A stretch of 12,581 nucleotides of DNA from an uncultured Eubacteriales bacterium (GTDB taxonomy: Bacteria; Bacillota; Clostridia; Lachnospirales; Anaerotignaceae). A program made the translations under genes and the position numbers. The stretch spans positions 1 through 12,581 of the forward strand of contig CAKTER010000029.1 of NCBI GenBank assembly GCA_934552695.1. The letters run 5' to 3'. Positions within the stretch are counted from its first letter, which is position 1. Every line of letters starts with the position of its first letter. Shown here piece after piece: positions 1 to 6,383 of the stretch. The notes beneath the pieces were generated by a model. That model saw only the letters and a program-made list of their open reading frames with translations. It was not told where the DNA came from and ran no database searches.

Positions 1-185
1 CAAATATCCCCGGGCTGGTGCTTTAAGGTTAAAGCCCGCTTGGTGAACAGCAGCTCCAACCCGTTTTCGGTTTCAAACAGCAGGGCCATTACGGCAAAAG
101 TGCCATAGGTGGCGCCGTCGGGCTTGGGCTGGTTGTAGGTCAGGGCGTTTTGAATGTCGGCTTGGGTTACTTTTCGTCTTTGCAT
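1..185 (-). CDS. NUDIX hydrolase, N-terminal part (probable CoA pyrophosphatase-like), cut by window edge
   Basis: Reading the minus strand from the ATG at 185-183 gives 61 codons that stay open to the window edge. The last residues, LLFTKRALTLKHQPGDI, match the segment just before the GG of the NUDIX box in the CoA-pyrophosphatase-like subfamily (typically followed by CFPGG). The segment before it (TFAVMALLF) fits the first beta strand of the NUDIX fold. Known family members hydrolyse nucleoside diphosphates linked to another moiety, such as CoA or ADP-ribose. The catalytic GX5EX7REUXEEXGU box lies outside the window, so substrate and activity cannot be judged. The start has a ribosome binding site (AAAGGAC, 193-199) inside the end of the upstream recombinase gene, whose stop is only 4 nt away. 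The two genes are therefore probably co-transcribed and translationally coupled. Confidence 0.72.
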   Translation of the reverse strand, partial: MQRRKVTQADIQNALTYNQPKPDGATYGTFAVMALLFETENGLELLFTKRALTLKHQPGDI

Positions 186-189
186 GGAG

Positions 190-1239
190 TCAGTCCTTTC
201 TCAGGTTGATGTATTGAGCGGCACGCCGCCGGCGGTCCTCCTCGATGGCGGCATAATGCTTGCGAGTGGTGTTTACATCCTTGTGGCCCAGCACGTCGGC
301 CACCAGATAAATGTCGCCGGTGGCCCGGTACAGATTGGTGCCGTAGGTGCTGCGGAGCTTGTGGGGGGAAATATTTTTGGCGCCGCCCACCACGGGCCCG
401 GCGTATTTTTTGACCAAATTCTCTACGGCCCGGACGGTGATGCGGGTGCCCCGGCCCGATAAAAACAAGGGCTCCTCCGGCCGGACGCCGGGCCGGGTGT
501 TCAGATATTGCAGCAGGGCCTCCCGCACCTCGTCCCCAAAGTACAGGCTGGCCTGGTTGCCGCCCTTGCGGGTGACCAGGACGGCGTTTTGCTTAAAATC
601 CAAGTGCCCCACATCGATGCCTACGCACTCCGAAACCCGCATCCCTGTGCCGGCCAGCAGGCTCAGCAGGGCCAAATCCCGGTCCCGGGTCTTTTTGTGG
701 TAGGCTTTTTGGTGCTCGGTCAAGCCTTCGCCGGATTCGGCTACGTCCAGCAGCCGGGCTACCTCGTTGGGCTCCAGCCGGATGATGGCCTTGTCGTGAA
801 TTTTAGGGCCCTCCACCAGCCCGGCAGGGTCGGCGGCAATGGCCTTCCGCTTGTACAAAAACTTGAACAGCGCCCGCAGGGCCGCCAGCTTCCGGGCCTT
901 GCCCTTTTCGTCGTTTTTCCGGCTGCGGGTGCCGGTTTCCAGTTCCCGCCGGTAATAGGTCACATGGTTCAAAAACAGGTCGATGTCCTCGGTGGTCACA
1001 GCCTGCATATCCTCCGGCCGGATTTGGGACAGGGGCTTGCCCGCAAAGTCCGGGTGATGGTCGGCCAGGTACTCAAAAAACAGGGTCAGGTCGTAGGCAT
1101 AGGCCAGCCGGGTGCGGACCATCCGGTTTTGGATGCCCAAAAAAAAGGTGGAAACAAAGGGGGGCAGGCCTTCGATGAGCTCCTGGAGCTTTAAGAAGTT
1201 TTTTTGGTCCTCTTCTTGATGATAGGCGTCGGCGGGCAT
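190..1239 (-). CDS. xerC: Tyrosine recombinase, XerC/XerD-like
   Basis: A 349-residue tyrosine site-specific recombinase that should cut and rejoin DNA through a 3'-phosphotyrosine intermediate. Residues 30-135 form the SAM-like core-binding domain and about 155-349 the catalytic domain. All six catalytic positions are visible: R201 (GTGMRVSE), K225 (TRKGGN), H293 and R296 (HKLR), H319 (LGHKDVNTT) and Y329 (KHY). The protein is longer than classical XerC/XerD (about 300 residues). The extra length is an N-terminal extension and a charged insertion at about 168-187 before the RDLALLSLLAGTG helix. It could be the chromosomal dimer-resolution recombinase of this lineage or a domesticated integrase. 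The housekeeping context and the lack of any excisionase, phage genes or attachment repeats favour the former. The ATG at 1239 is preceded by AAAGGAAG at good spacing. The symbol marks family resemblance, not proven orthology. Confidence 0.9.
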   Translation of the reverse strand: MPADAYHQEEDQKNFLKLQELIEGLPPFVSTFFLGIQNRMVRTRLAYAYDLTLFFEYLADHHPDFAGKPLSQIRPEDMQAVTTEDIDLFLNHVTYYRRELETGTRSRKNDEKGKARKLAALRALFKFLYKRKAIAADPAGLVEGPKIHDKAIIRLEPNEVARLLDVAESGEGLTEHQKAYHKKTRDRDLALLSLLAGTGMRVSECVGIDVGHLDFKQNAVLVTRKGGNQASLYFGDEVREALLQYLNTRPGVRPEEPLFLSGRGTRITVRAVENLVKKYAGPVVGGAKNISPHKLRSTYGTNLYRATGDIYLVADVLGHKDVNTTRKHYAAIEEDRRRRAAQYINLRKD

Positions 1240-1293
1240 GAGAAACTTCCTTTCGGGAGAGAATAAGGGCTTTATCGTCTTTTATCTTATTTT

Positions 1294-1322
1294 ATTATAA
1301 CAGGATTTTGCGAAGAGTTCAA
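1294..1322 (-). promoter_or_regulatory. Sigma-A-type promoter for the xer-NUDIX genes
   Basis: On the minus strand, TTGAAC (1322-1317) and a perfect TATAAT (1299-1294) are separated by exactly 17 nt. The -10 lies about 55 nt upstream of the xer ATG in an AT-rich stretch. Initiation would fall near 1285-1288. The match is seen directly; function is inferred. Confidence 0.8.
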
Positions 1323-1396
1323 GCCGGGGCGCAGGAGACGGGCGGGGGAGAAAAAAGTAAGGAAGTTGGCTTTTTTTGCCGTCGCAGACAAAAGTC

Positions 1397-1425
1397 TTGA
1401 AAAACGGCGGGTGCTTTACTATAAT
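1397..1425 (+). promoter_or_regulatory. Sigma-A-type promoter for rel
   Basis: TTGAAA (1397-1402) and a perfect TATAAT (1420-1425) have a 17-nt spacer. The predicted start point near 1431-1433 gives a 5' leader of about 40 nt before the rel ATG. This is too short for a riboswitch or T-box. The region between -10 and start is AT-rich, not the GC-rich discriminator typical of promoters shut off directly by ppGpp in proteobacteria. Confidence 0.85.
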
Positions 1426-1435
1426 ATACTGTATA
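1425..1435. repeat. Short palindrome over the predicted rel start point
   Basis: TATAC-T-GTATA is a perfect 11-nt palindrome with a central unpaired T. It begins at the last base of the rel -10 box and covers the expected transcription start. It could be an operator, but a short AT-rich palindrome next to a TATAAT box can occur by chance. Confidence 0.35.
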
Positions 1436-1453
1436 CCTTTTTGTATTTTTTTA

Positions 1454-1464
1454 GAGGAAGGGGG
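1454..1464 (+). promoter_or_regulatory. Ribosome binding site deciding the rel start
   Basis: A purine-rich Shine-Dalgarno stretch (GAGGAAGGGGG) ends 7 nt before the ATG at 1472. The reading frame stays open upstream to an ATG at 1376, but that codon lies upstream of the predicted promoter. The 1472 start is therefore preferred. Confidence 0.8.
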
Positions 1465-1471
1465 GCGCAGC

Positions 1472-3682
1472 ATGACAGACCATAAGCTTTTATACGATGA
1501 GCTGGTGGCTAAGATTAAAACTTACCATCCGACCAGCGATTTTTCCCTGCTGGAAAAAGCCTATCTTTTGTCGGTAGACGCCCACAAGGAGCAACGTCGC
1601 CGGTCGGGAGAACCGTATATTATCCATCCCTTAAAGGTGGCCTACATTCTGGCGGAGCTGGAGCTGGATATGGAGTCCATCATTGCCGGGATTTTGCACG
1701 ACACCATTGAGGACACCCCCTACACCTATGAGGATATTGCGGGGATTTTTGGCGAGGAAATTGCCAATTTGGTGGACGGCGTGACCAAGCTGGGCAAAAT
1801 TGCCTACTCCACCAAGGAGGAGATGCAGGCCGAAAACTATCGGAAAATGTTTTTGGCCATGGCCAAGGATATCCGGGTTATCCTGATTAAGCTGGCCGAC
1901 CGGCTGCACAACCTGCGGACTCTGAATTATATGACGCCGGAAAAGCAGCGGGAAAAAGCCCAGGAGACTATGGATATTTATGCGCCATTGGCTCATCGGC
2001 TGGGCATTTCCAAAATCCGCATCGAGATGGAGGATTTGTGCTTTAAGTATTTAAACCCCGACGCCTATTACGATTTGGCTTCGAAAATCGAGAAAAAGAA
2101 GGCGGAGCGGGAGGCCATTGTCCAGCAGATTGTGGACCAGGTGCGGGCCCGCATGGAGGAAAGCGGCATCCAGGGCACCATCGAGGGCCGGAGCAAGCAC
2201 TTTTTCAGCATTTACAAAAAAATGGTCAACCAGAACAAAACGCTGGATGAGATTTTTGACCTGTTTGCCATCCGGGCCATTGTGGACACGGTAAAGGACT
2301 GCTATGCGGTGCTGGGGGTTGTCCACGATATGTATAAGCCGGTGCCGGGGCGGTTTAAGGACTATATTGCCATGCCCAAGTCCAATATGTACCAGTCCCT
2401 GCACAACACCCTCATCGGCCCCAGCGGGGAGCCCTTTGAAATTCAAATTCGTACCTGGGAAATGCACCGTACCAGCGAGTACGGTATCGCCGCCCACTGG
2501 AAATATAAGGAGGGCAAGGCCGGGGAGGACAAGGAGGACGCCAAGCTGGTCTGGCTGCGGCAGATTTTGGAATGGCAGCGGGATATGTCCGACAACAAGG
2601 ACTTTTTGAACGCTGTGAAGCTGGACTTGAATATTTATACCGACCAGGTTTATGTGTTTACCCCCCAGGGGGATGTGGTGGCCCTGCCCAAGGGCAGCTG
2701 CCCCATCGACTTTGCCTACCAAATCCACTCGGCGGTGGGCAATAAAATGGTGGGGGCCCGGGTCAACGGGAAAATCGTCAACATCGATTATCAGGTGCAA
2801 AACGGCGACCGCATCGACATCATTACCTCCCAAAATTCCAAGGGCCCCAGCCGGGACTGGCTGAATTTGGTAAAAAGCTCCCAAGCCCGGAACAAGATTA
2901 ACCAGTGGTTTAAGCGGGAGTTTAAAGAAGAAAATATTTTAAAGGGCAAGGAGCTTTTAGAGAAGGACTGCAAAAAGAAGGGCTACGCCCCTTCCGACCT
3001 GTTGCGGCCCGAATGGCTGCCGGCGCTGGTGGCAAAGTTTAACTTTAAGGACTGGGATAGCCTGTGCGCCGCCATTGGCCACGGCGGGGTAAAGGAAGGC
3101 CAGGTCATCAACCGGCTTTTGGAAGAGAAAAAGCGGGAAGAGGCCCGGGCCGAAAGCGACGCCGAGGCCCTGGAAAAGCTGGAAAAGAACGCCGGCCGGA
3201 AGCAAAAGGCCACCCACAGCAAAAGCGGGGTCATCGTCCGGGGCGTGGGGGACGTGGCGGTGCGGTTTTCCCATTGCTGCAACCCGGTGCCCGGGGACGA
3301 GATTGTGGGCTATGTGACCCGAGGCCGGGGCGTGAGCATTCACCGGACGGATTGTGTGAATATTATTCATCTTTCGGAGGAGGAGCGGGCCCGGCTGCTG
3401 GAAACCGAATGGTGCATGGACGACCCGGAAAAAACCCGGAAGTCGTACCCGGCGGAAATTCGGGTGATTTGCAACGAGCGGATTGGCCTGATTATGGATA
3501 TTTCCCGGGTGCTTTCCGACGAAGGGCTTTCCGTGAAGGCCTTTAACGGCCGTACCACCCGGGATATGACGGCGATTTTTAACATTACCATCGACATTAC
3601 CGGCAAGGACCAGCTGGAGCTGCTTATCAAGCGCATTCGGAACATCCCCGATGTAACGGATATTGAACGGGTCAGCGGTTAA
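1472..3682 (+). CDS. rel: Bifunctional (p)ppGpp synthetase/hydrolase (Rel)
   Basis: A 736-residue long RelA/SpoT homologue that transfers pyrophosphate from ATP to GDP/GTP to make (p)ppGpp and also hydrolyses it. It acts on ribosomes carrying uncharged tRNA. The HD hydrolase domain (about 25-180) keeps H52, the HD pair H76-D77, E80-D81 and D143 in LADRLHNLRT, so hydrolysis should be intact. The synthetase domain (about 235-345) has RFKDYIAMPKSNMYQSLHNT at 294-313. The RFKD form is typical of bifunctional enzymes, as opposed to the EFDD of gammaproteobacterial RelA. A TGS domain follows (about 388-451), then a helical region, the conserved HCCNPVPGD segment (601-609, C602/C603) and a C-terminal ACT domain (about 661-735). 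Length is normal for Firmicute Rel. It is divergent from the xer gene and heads the rel-dtd-hydrolase-hemZ-hisS-ilvE-aspS cluster. Confidence 0.97.
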   Translation: MTDHKLLYDELVAKIKTYHPTSDFSLLEKAYLLSVDAHKEQRRRSGEPYIIHPLKVAYILAELELDMESIIAGILHDTIEDTPYTYEDIAGIFGEEIANLVDGVTKLGKIAYSTKEEMQAENYRKMFLAMAKDIRVILIKLADRLHNLRTLNYMTPEKQREKAQETMDIYAPLAHRLGISKIRIEMEDLCFKYLNPDAYYDLASKIEKKKAEREAIVQQIVDQVRARMEESGIQGTIEGRSKHFFSIYKKMVNQNKTLDEIFDLFAIRAIVDTVKDCYAVLGVVHDMYKPVPGRFKDYIAMPKSNMYQSLHNTLIGPSGEPFEIQIRTWEMHRTSEYGIAAHWKYKEGKAGEDKEDAKLVWLRQILEWQRDMSDNKDFLNAVKLDLNIYTDQVYVFTPQGDVVALPKGSCPIDFAYQIHSAVGNKMVGARVNGKIVNIDYQVQNGDRIDIITSQNSKGPSRDWLNLVKSSQARNKINQWFKREFKEENILKGKELLEKDCKKKGYAPSDLLRPEWLPALVAKFNFKDWDSLCAAIGHGGVKEGQVINRLLEEKKREEARAESDAEALEKLEKNAGRKQKATHSKSGVIVRGVGDVAVRFSHCCNPVPGDEIVGYVTRGRGVSIHRTDCVNIIHLSEEERARLLETEWCMDDPEKTRKSYPAEIRVICNERIGLIMDISRVLSDEGLSVKAFNGRTTRDMTAIFNITIDITGKDQLELLIKRIRNIPDVTDIERVSG

Positions 3683-3737
3683 CGATACGGGGAAAGAAAA
3701 AAGATATGTATTTTGCCGCACAAAGGCCATTTGTTGG

Positions 3738-3766
3738 TTGCGGCTGGCCCTGGATGGTGTTATGAT
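3738..3766 (+). promoter_or_regulatory. Possible internal promoter for dtd and downstream genes
   Basis: TATGAT (3761-3766) is preceded by TG one base upstream (TGT-TATGAT), the extended -10 arrangement, and has a weak -35 candidate TTGCGG (3738-3743) at 17 nt. It lies in the 126-bp gap between rel and dtd. Nothing in that gap looks like an intrinsic terminator, so transcription from the rel promoter may also continue through. Confidence 0.5.
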
Positions 3767-3773
3767 AAGAAGG

Positions 3774-3789
3774 GCGCCGGGAAAGGCGC
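3774..3789 (+). other. Small hairpin at the 5' end of the predicted dtd transcript
   Basis: GCGCC-GGGAAA-GGCGC forms a perfect 5-bp stem with a 6-nt loop. It starts about where transcription from the 3761 -10 box would begin and ends 6 nt before the dtd Shine-Dalgarno. It has no T-tract, so it is not a terminator. It might stabilise the 5' end of the mRNA; that role is inference. Confidence 0.3.
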
Positions 3790-3808
3790 TATTATAAGGA
3801 GGAAACGT

Positions 3809-4258
3809 ATGCGGGCGGTCTTGCAGCGGGTCGGTTTTGCCCGGGTCACCGTGGATAGCACGGTGGTGGGTGAAATTGGCCGGGGAATCTTGGCGCTGGT
3901 GGGCTTTTTGGACAGCGATACCGAAAAGACCATGGACTATATGCTGGATAAAATGACCAACCTGCGGATTTTTGAGGACGAAGCGGGGAAGATGAATCGG
4001 TCGCTGCGGGACGTGGGCGGGGCGCTGTTAATCGTCCCCAACTTTACGCTATATGGGGACGCCCGGCACGGGCGGCGGCCCGGGTATTCTGCCGGGGCGG
4101 CTCCGGCGGTGGCGGCGCCGCTGTACGAACGGCTGCGGGAAAAAGCCGGAGAGCTTCCGCTGAAAACCGCAGGCGGCGTGTTTCAGGCGGATATGCAGGT
4201 GGAGCTTTTGAACGAGGGGCCGGTTACCCTGCTGTTGGATAGCGAACGGAATTTTTGA
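3809..4258 (+). CDS. dtd: D-aminoacyl-tRNA deacylase (DTD)
   Basis: A 149-residue cytoplasmic enzyme that hydrolyses D-amino acids (and glycine) from wrongly charged tRNAs. The family is recognised from the start MRAVLQRV, the segment FTLYGDARHGRRPGYS (79-94) and the C-terminal NEGPVTLLLDS (135-145). That segment carries the Gly-cisPro pair (G137-P138), which sets chiral specificity. Thr80 of the active site is present. Two residues differ from the family consensus: SQFTL is PNFTL here (P77-N78), and NDGP is NEGP. Length is normal for a bacterial DTD. The ATG at 3809 is chosen because AAGGAGG (3796-3802) lies 6 nt before it; the longer open frame upstream has no ribosome binding site or family similarity. 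dtd directly after rel is a common Firmicute arrangement. Confidence 0.95.
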   Translation: MRAVLQRVGFARVTVDSTVVGEIGRGILALVGFLDSDTEKTMDYMLDKMTNLRIFEDEAGKMNRSLRDVGGALLIVPNFTLYGDARHGRRPGYSAGAAPAVAAPLYERLREKAGELPLKTAGGVFQADMQVELLNEGPVTLLLDSERNF

Positions 4259-4270
4259 CGGGAGGACAAT

Positions 4271-4951
4271 ATGAAGCTGCTGCGTAGTGTGTTTGCACCC
4301 ATGGATCAAAACGCCTATATTTTTGTGGACGAGGATACCAACGAATGCGTGGTGCTGGATCCCGGCGGGGACGAGGACAAGCTGATTCGCACCATCGAAA
4401 GCAACGGGCTGATTTTAAAGTCTATTTTGCTGACCCACGCCCACGGCGACCACATTGGCGCTTTGGCGGCCCTTAAGGAGAAATTTGGGGCGCCGGTGGG
4501 CATTTACAAGGATGAGGCCGATGTGCTGCGGAGCCCGGAGCTGAACTTTACCGGGAGCTTTGGCAGCCCCCGCATTGCCATGGAGGCGGATATTTTGTTC
4601 GAGGACGGGGATGTATACCGGTTCGGGAAAGAGGGGGCCCTGCGGGTCATCCATGTTCCCGGGCATACCCCCGGCGGGGCCTGCTATTACAGCGAGGCCA
4701 CCGGCCAGCTGTTTTCCGGTGACTGCCTGTTTTACGGGTCGGTGGGCCGGACGGACTTTCCCCAATACAGTAAGAAGTTAAAGGCGGAGACCGGGGTGAA
4801 GGAGCTGGGGGCCGATGGAAACATGGCCCTGTTGCTGAAAAGCATTCAGGAAAAGCTGATGGTGCTGCCCGACGATACCCGGGTATACCCCGGCCATGGG
4901 ATGCCCACCACCATCGGCAACGAGAAAAAATACAATCCGTACCTGCGGTAA
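4271..4951 (+). CDS. Metallo-beta-lactamase fold hydrolase, glyoxalase II-like
   Basis: A 226-residue protein of the metallo-beta-lactamase superfamily, glyoxalase II-like (YcbL/GloB) group. It carries a full set of two-metal ligands: the THAHGDH motif (H56, H58, D60, H61), H132 in VPGHTPGG, D151 in FSGDCLF and H209 in YPGHG. Members usually hydrolyse thioesters such as S-lactoylglutathione or related thiol adducts. Anaerobic Firmicutes often lack glutathione, so the true substrate is unknown. It lacks the C-terminal helical domain that binds glutathione in full-length GloB (about 250 residues or more), as in the shorter YcbL type. The start has GGGAGGA about 5 nt upstream, and only 12 nt separate it from the dtd stop, so the two are almost certainly co-transcribed. 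Confidence 0.92.
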   Translation: MKLLRSVFAPMDQNAYIFVDEDTNECVVLDPGGDEDKLIRTIESNGLILKSILLTHAHGDHIGALAALKEKFGAPVGIYKDEADVLRSPELNFTGSFGSPRIAMEADILFEDGDVYRFGKEGALRVIHVPGHTPGGACYYSEATGQLFSGDCLFYGSVGRTDFPQYSKKLKAETGVKELGADGNMALLLKSIQEKLMVLPDDTRVYPGHGMPTTIGNEKKYNPYLR

Positions 4952-4972
4952 GCCGCCGGACCGGGAGGAACT

Positions 4973-6379
4973 ATGATTCATTTTGTGCTGGACGGCCACA
5001 CCTTTGTGAACGAGGTGCAGACCATCATCCAGGTGTTTTATCCCAATCAGAAATATAAACAGGCCGAGGCGCCTGGCGAGGGCTTAACGGTGGTGAGCCG
5101 TTTGTGCGGCGGCGCCTGCCGGGGGGCCGTGTACCGGGACGGGGAGCTGCTGGCGGCGGCGGAAAGCCCCTGGCGGGAGCGGGCCGATGTGAAACGCCCC
5201 CTGTACCGGGTGCTGCGGCAGCTGACCGGGTTTGACCCGCCTTGGGGGATGCTGACGGGGATTCGCCCAGCCAAAAAGATGACGGAGCTGCTGGAAAGCC
5301 AAACGCCGGAGGCGTGCCTGGCCCGGTTTACCGAGGACTTTGACGTAAAGCCCGAGAAAGCGGAGCTGGCGCTTTCGGTGGCCCAAACCGAGCGGGAGGT
5401 GCTGGCCCGGTACGGGGCCGACGGGGTGAGCCTGTATATCGGGATTCCCTTTTGCCCCACCCGCTGCCTGTATTGCTCCTTCCCCTCCTACCCGCTGGAG
5501 AAATTCGGCGGCCAGGTGGAGGGGTATTTGGCGGCGCTGGAGCAGGAGCTGGTTTATTTTTCCCATTTGCTGGCGGGTCAGCCCCTGCGGACCATTTACA
5601 TAGGTGGCGGCACGCCCACGGCCCTTAGCGAGAAGCAGCTGGACGGGCTTTTGGGGAGGATTGCTAAGCTGTTCCCGGTGGAGGGCTTGCTGGAATACAC
5701 GGTGGAGGCCGGCCGGCCCGATACCATCACGGCGGAGAAGCTGGCGGTGCTCAAGGCCCATGGGGTCAGCCGCATTTCCATTAACCCCCAGACCATGAAC
5801 GACCGGACCCTGGTGACCATTGGCCGCCGGCATACGGTGGCGGATGTGGAGCGGGCCTATGGATTGGCCCGGGCGGCGGGGCACCAGAACATCAATATGG
5901 ATTTGATATTGGGGCTTCCCGGCGAAGGGGTGGCCGAGGCGGCGCATACGCTGGAGCGAATGCGGGAGCTGGCCCCCGAAAGCCTAACGGTACACACCTT
6001 GGCCATAAAGCGGGCCTCCCGGCTCAACGAGCAGCTGGAGGACTACCCCCTGCCCAGTCCGGCGGACATGGAGCAAATGCTCCGGCTCTCCCGGGAGACG
6101 GCGGCGGCGCTGGGGATGCGGCCCTACTATATGTACCGGCAAAAAAACATGGTGGGCAGCTACGAAAACGTGGGCTATGCCCGGCCGGGGCTGGAAAGCC
6201 CCTACAACATTTTGATTATGGAAGAAAGCCAGACGATTTACGCCGCCGGGTGCGGAGCGGTGACGAAGGTGGTCACCCCGGAGCGCATCGACCGGGTGTT
6301 TAACGTAAAGAGCTTGGAGGATTATATGGGGCGCATCGACGAGATGATTGCCCGCAAACGGGATTTTTTTGGGAGGTGA
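4973..6379 (+). CDS. hemZ: HemZ-type radical SAM protein (annotated as coproporphyrinogen dehydrogenase)
   Basis: A 468-residue radical SAM enzyme of the HemN/HemW/HemZ group. Residues 1-150 form the extra N-terminal region that distinguishes HemZ from HemN and HemW. The 4Fe-4S binding motif CPTRCLYC has C161, C165 and C168, and the SAM-binding GGGTP is at 211-215. The C-terminal RQKNMVGSYENVGYA (389-403) is a HemZ-type signature. HemZ was named as an oxygen-independent coproporphyrinogen III oxidase. However, HemN residues are missing: its YxHIPFC is YIGIPFC here (G157 in place of His), and the fourth cysteine of CxxxCxxCxC is F170. The name should therefore be read as a family label rather than a proven reaction. 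No other haem gene lies in the window. GGGAGGA precedes the ATG, 21 nt after the hydrolase stop, and the last codons overlap the hisS ribosome binding site. Confidence 0.92.
   Translation: MIHFVLDGHTFVNEVQTIIQVFYPNQKYKQAEAPGEGLTVVSRLCGGACRGAVYRDGELLAAAESPWRERADVKRPLYRVLRQLTGFDPPWGMLTGIRPAKKMTELLESQTPEACLARFTEDFDVKPEKAELALSVAQTEREVLARYGADGVSLYIGIPFCPTRCLYCSFPSYPLEKFGGQVEGYLAALEQELVYFSHLLAGQPLRTIYIGGGTPTALSEKQLDGLLGRIAKLFPVEGLLEYTVEAGRPDTITAEKLAVLKAHGVSRISINPQTMNDRTLVTIGRRHTVADVERAYGLARAAGHQNINMDLILGLPGEGVAEAAHTLERMRELAPESLTVHTLAIKRASRLNEQLEDYPLPSPADMEQMLRLSRETAAALGMRPYYMYRQKNMVGSYENVGYARPGLESPYNILIMEESQTIYAAGCGAVTKVVTPERIDRVFNVKSLEDYMGRIDEMIARKRDFFGR
6371..6379 (+). promoter_or_regulatory. Ribosome binding site deciding the hisS start
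   Basis: GGGAGGTGA lies across the last codons and stop of hemZ. Its GGAGG core is about 7 nt from the ATG at 6384. It selects this ATG over the in-frame ATG at 6348 inside hemZ, and it suggests coupled translation. Confidence 0.8.
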
Positions 6380-6383
6380 CGGA

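Noticed and set aside
508-1194. A 228-codon plus-strand frame opposite the recombinase
   Set aside because: The minus-strand frame carries the complete set of tyrosine recombinase catalytic residues; the plus-strand product is composition-driven.
190-1239. Recombinase as the integrase of a mobile element
   Set aside because: No attachment-site repeats, tRNA gene, excisionase, phage or conjugation genes are visible. The neighbours are housekeeping genes and composition matches the rest of the window.
1408-1440. Possible dif site upstream of rel, next to the xer gene
   Set aside because: There is a loose AT-rich resemblance to Firmicute dif, but the half-sites do not match. The sequence is better explained by the rel -10 box and the short palindrome.
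2051-2884. Long minus-strand open frames opposite rel (2051-2884, 2957-3730) and hemZ (5084-5947)
   Set aside because: They lie in shadow of intact, conserved genes, show no family motifs, and have no ribosome binding site or promoter context of their own.
3727-3753. GGCCA...TGGCC hairpin in the rel-dtd gap
   Set aside because: Only 5 bp with a 16-nt loop and no T-run; it overlaps the candidate -35 region and is within chance expectation for this composition.
3683-3808. T-box or other riboswitch before dtd, hisS or aspS
   Set aside because: No T-box core (AGGGTGG..ACCGC-like) is seen. The gaps are only 126, 4 and 33 nt, and there is no antiterminator/terminator hairpin pair.
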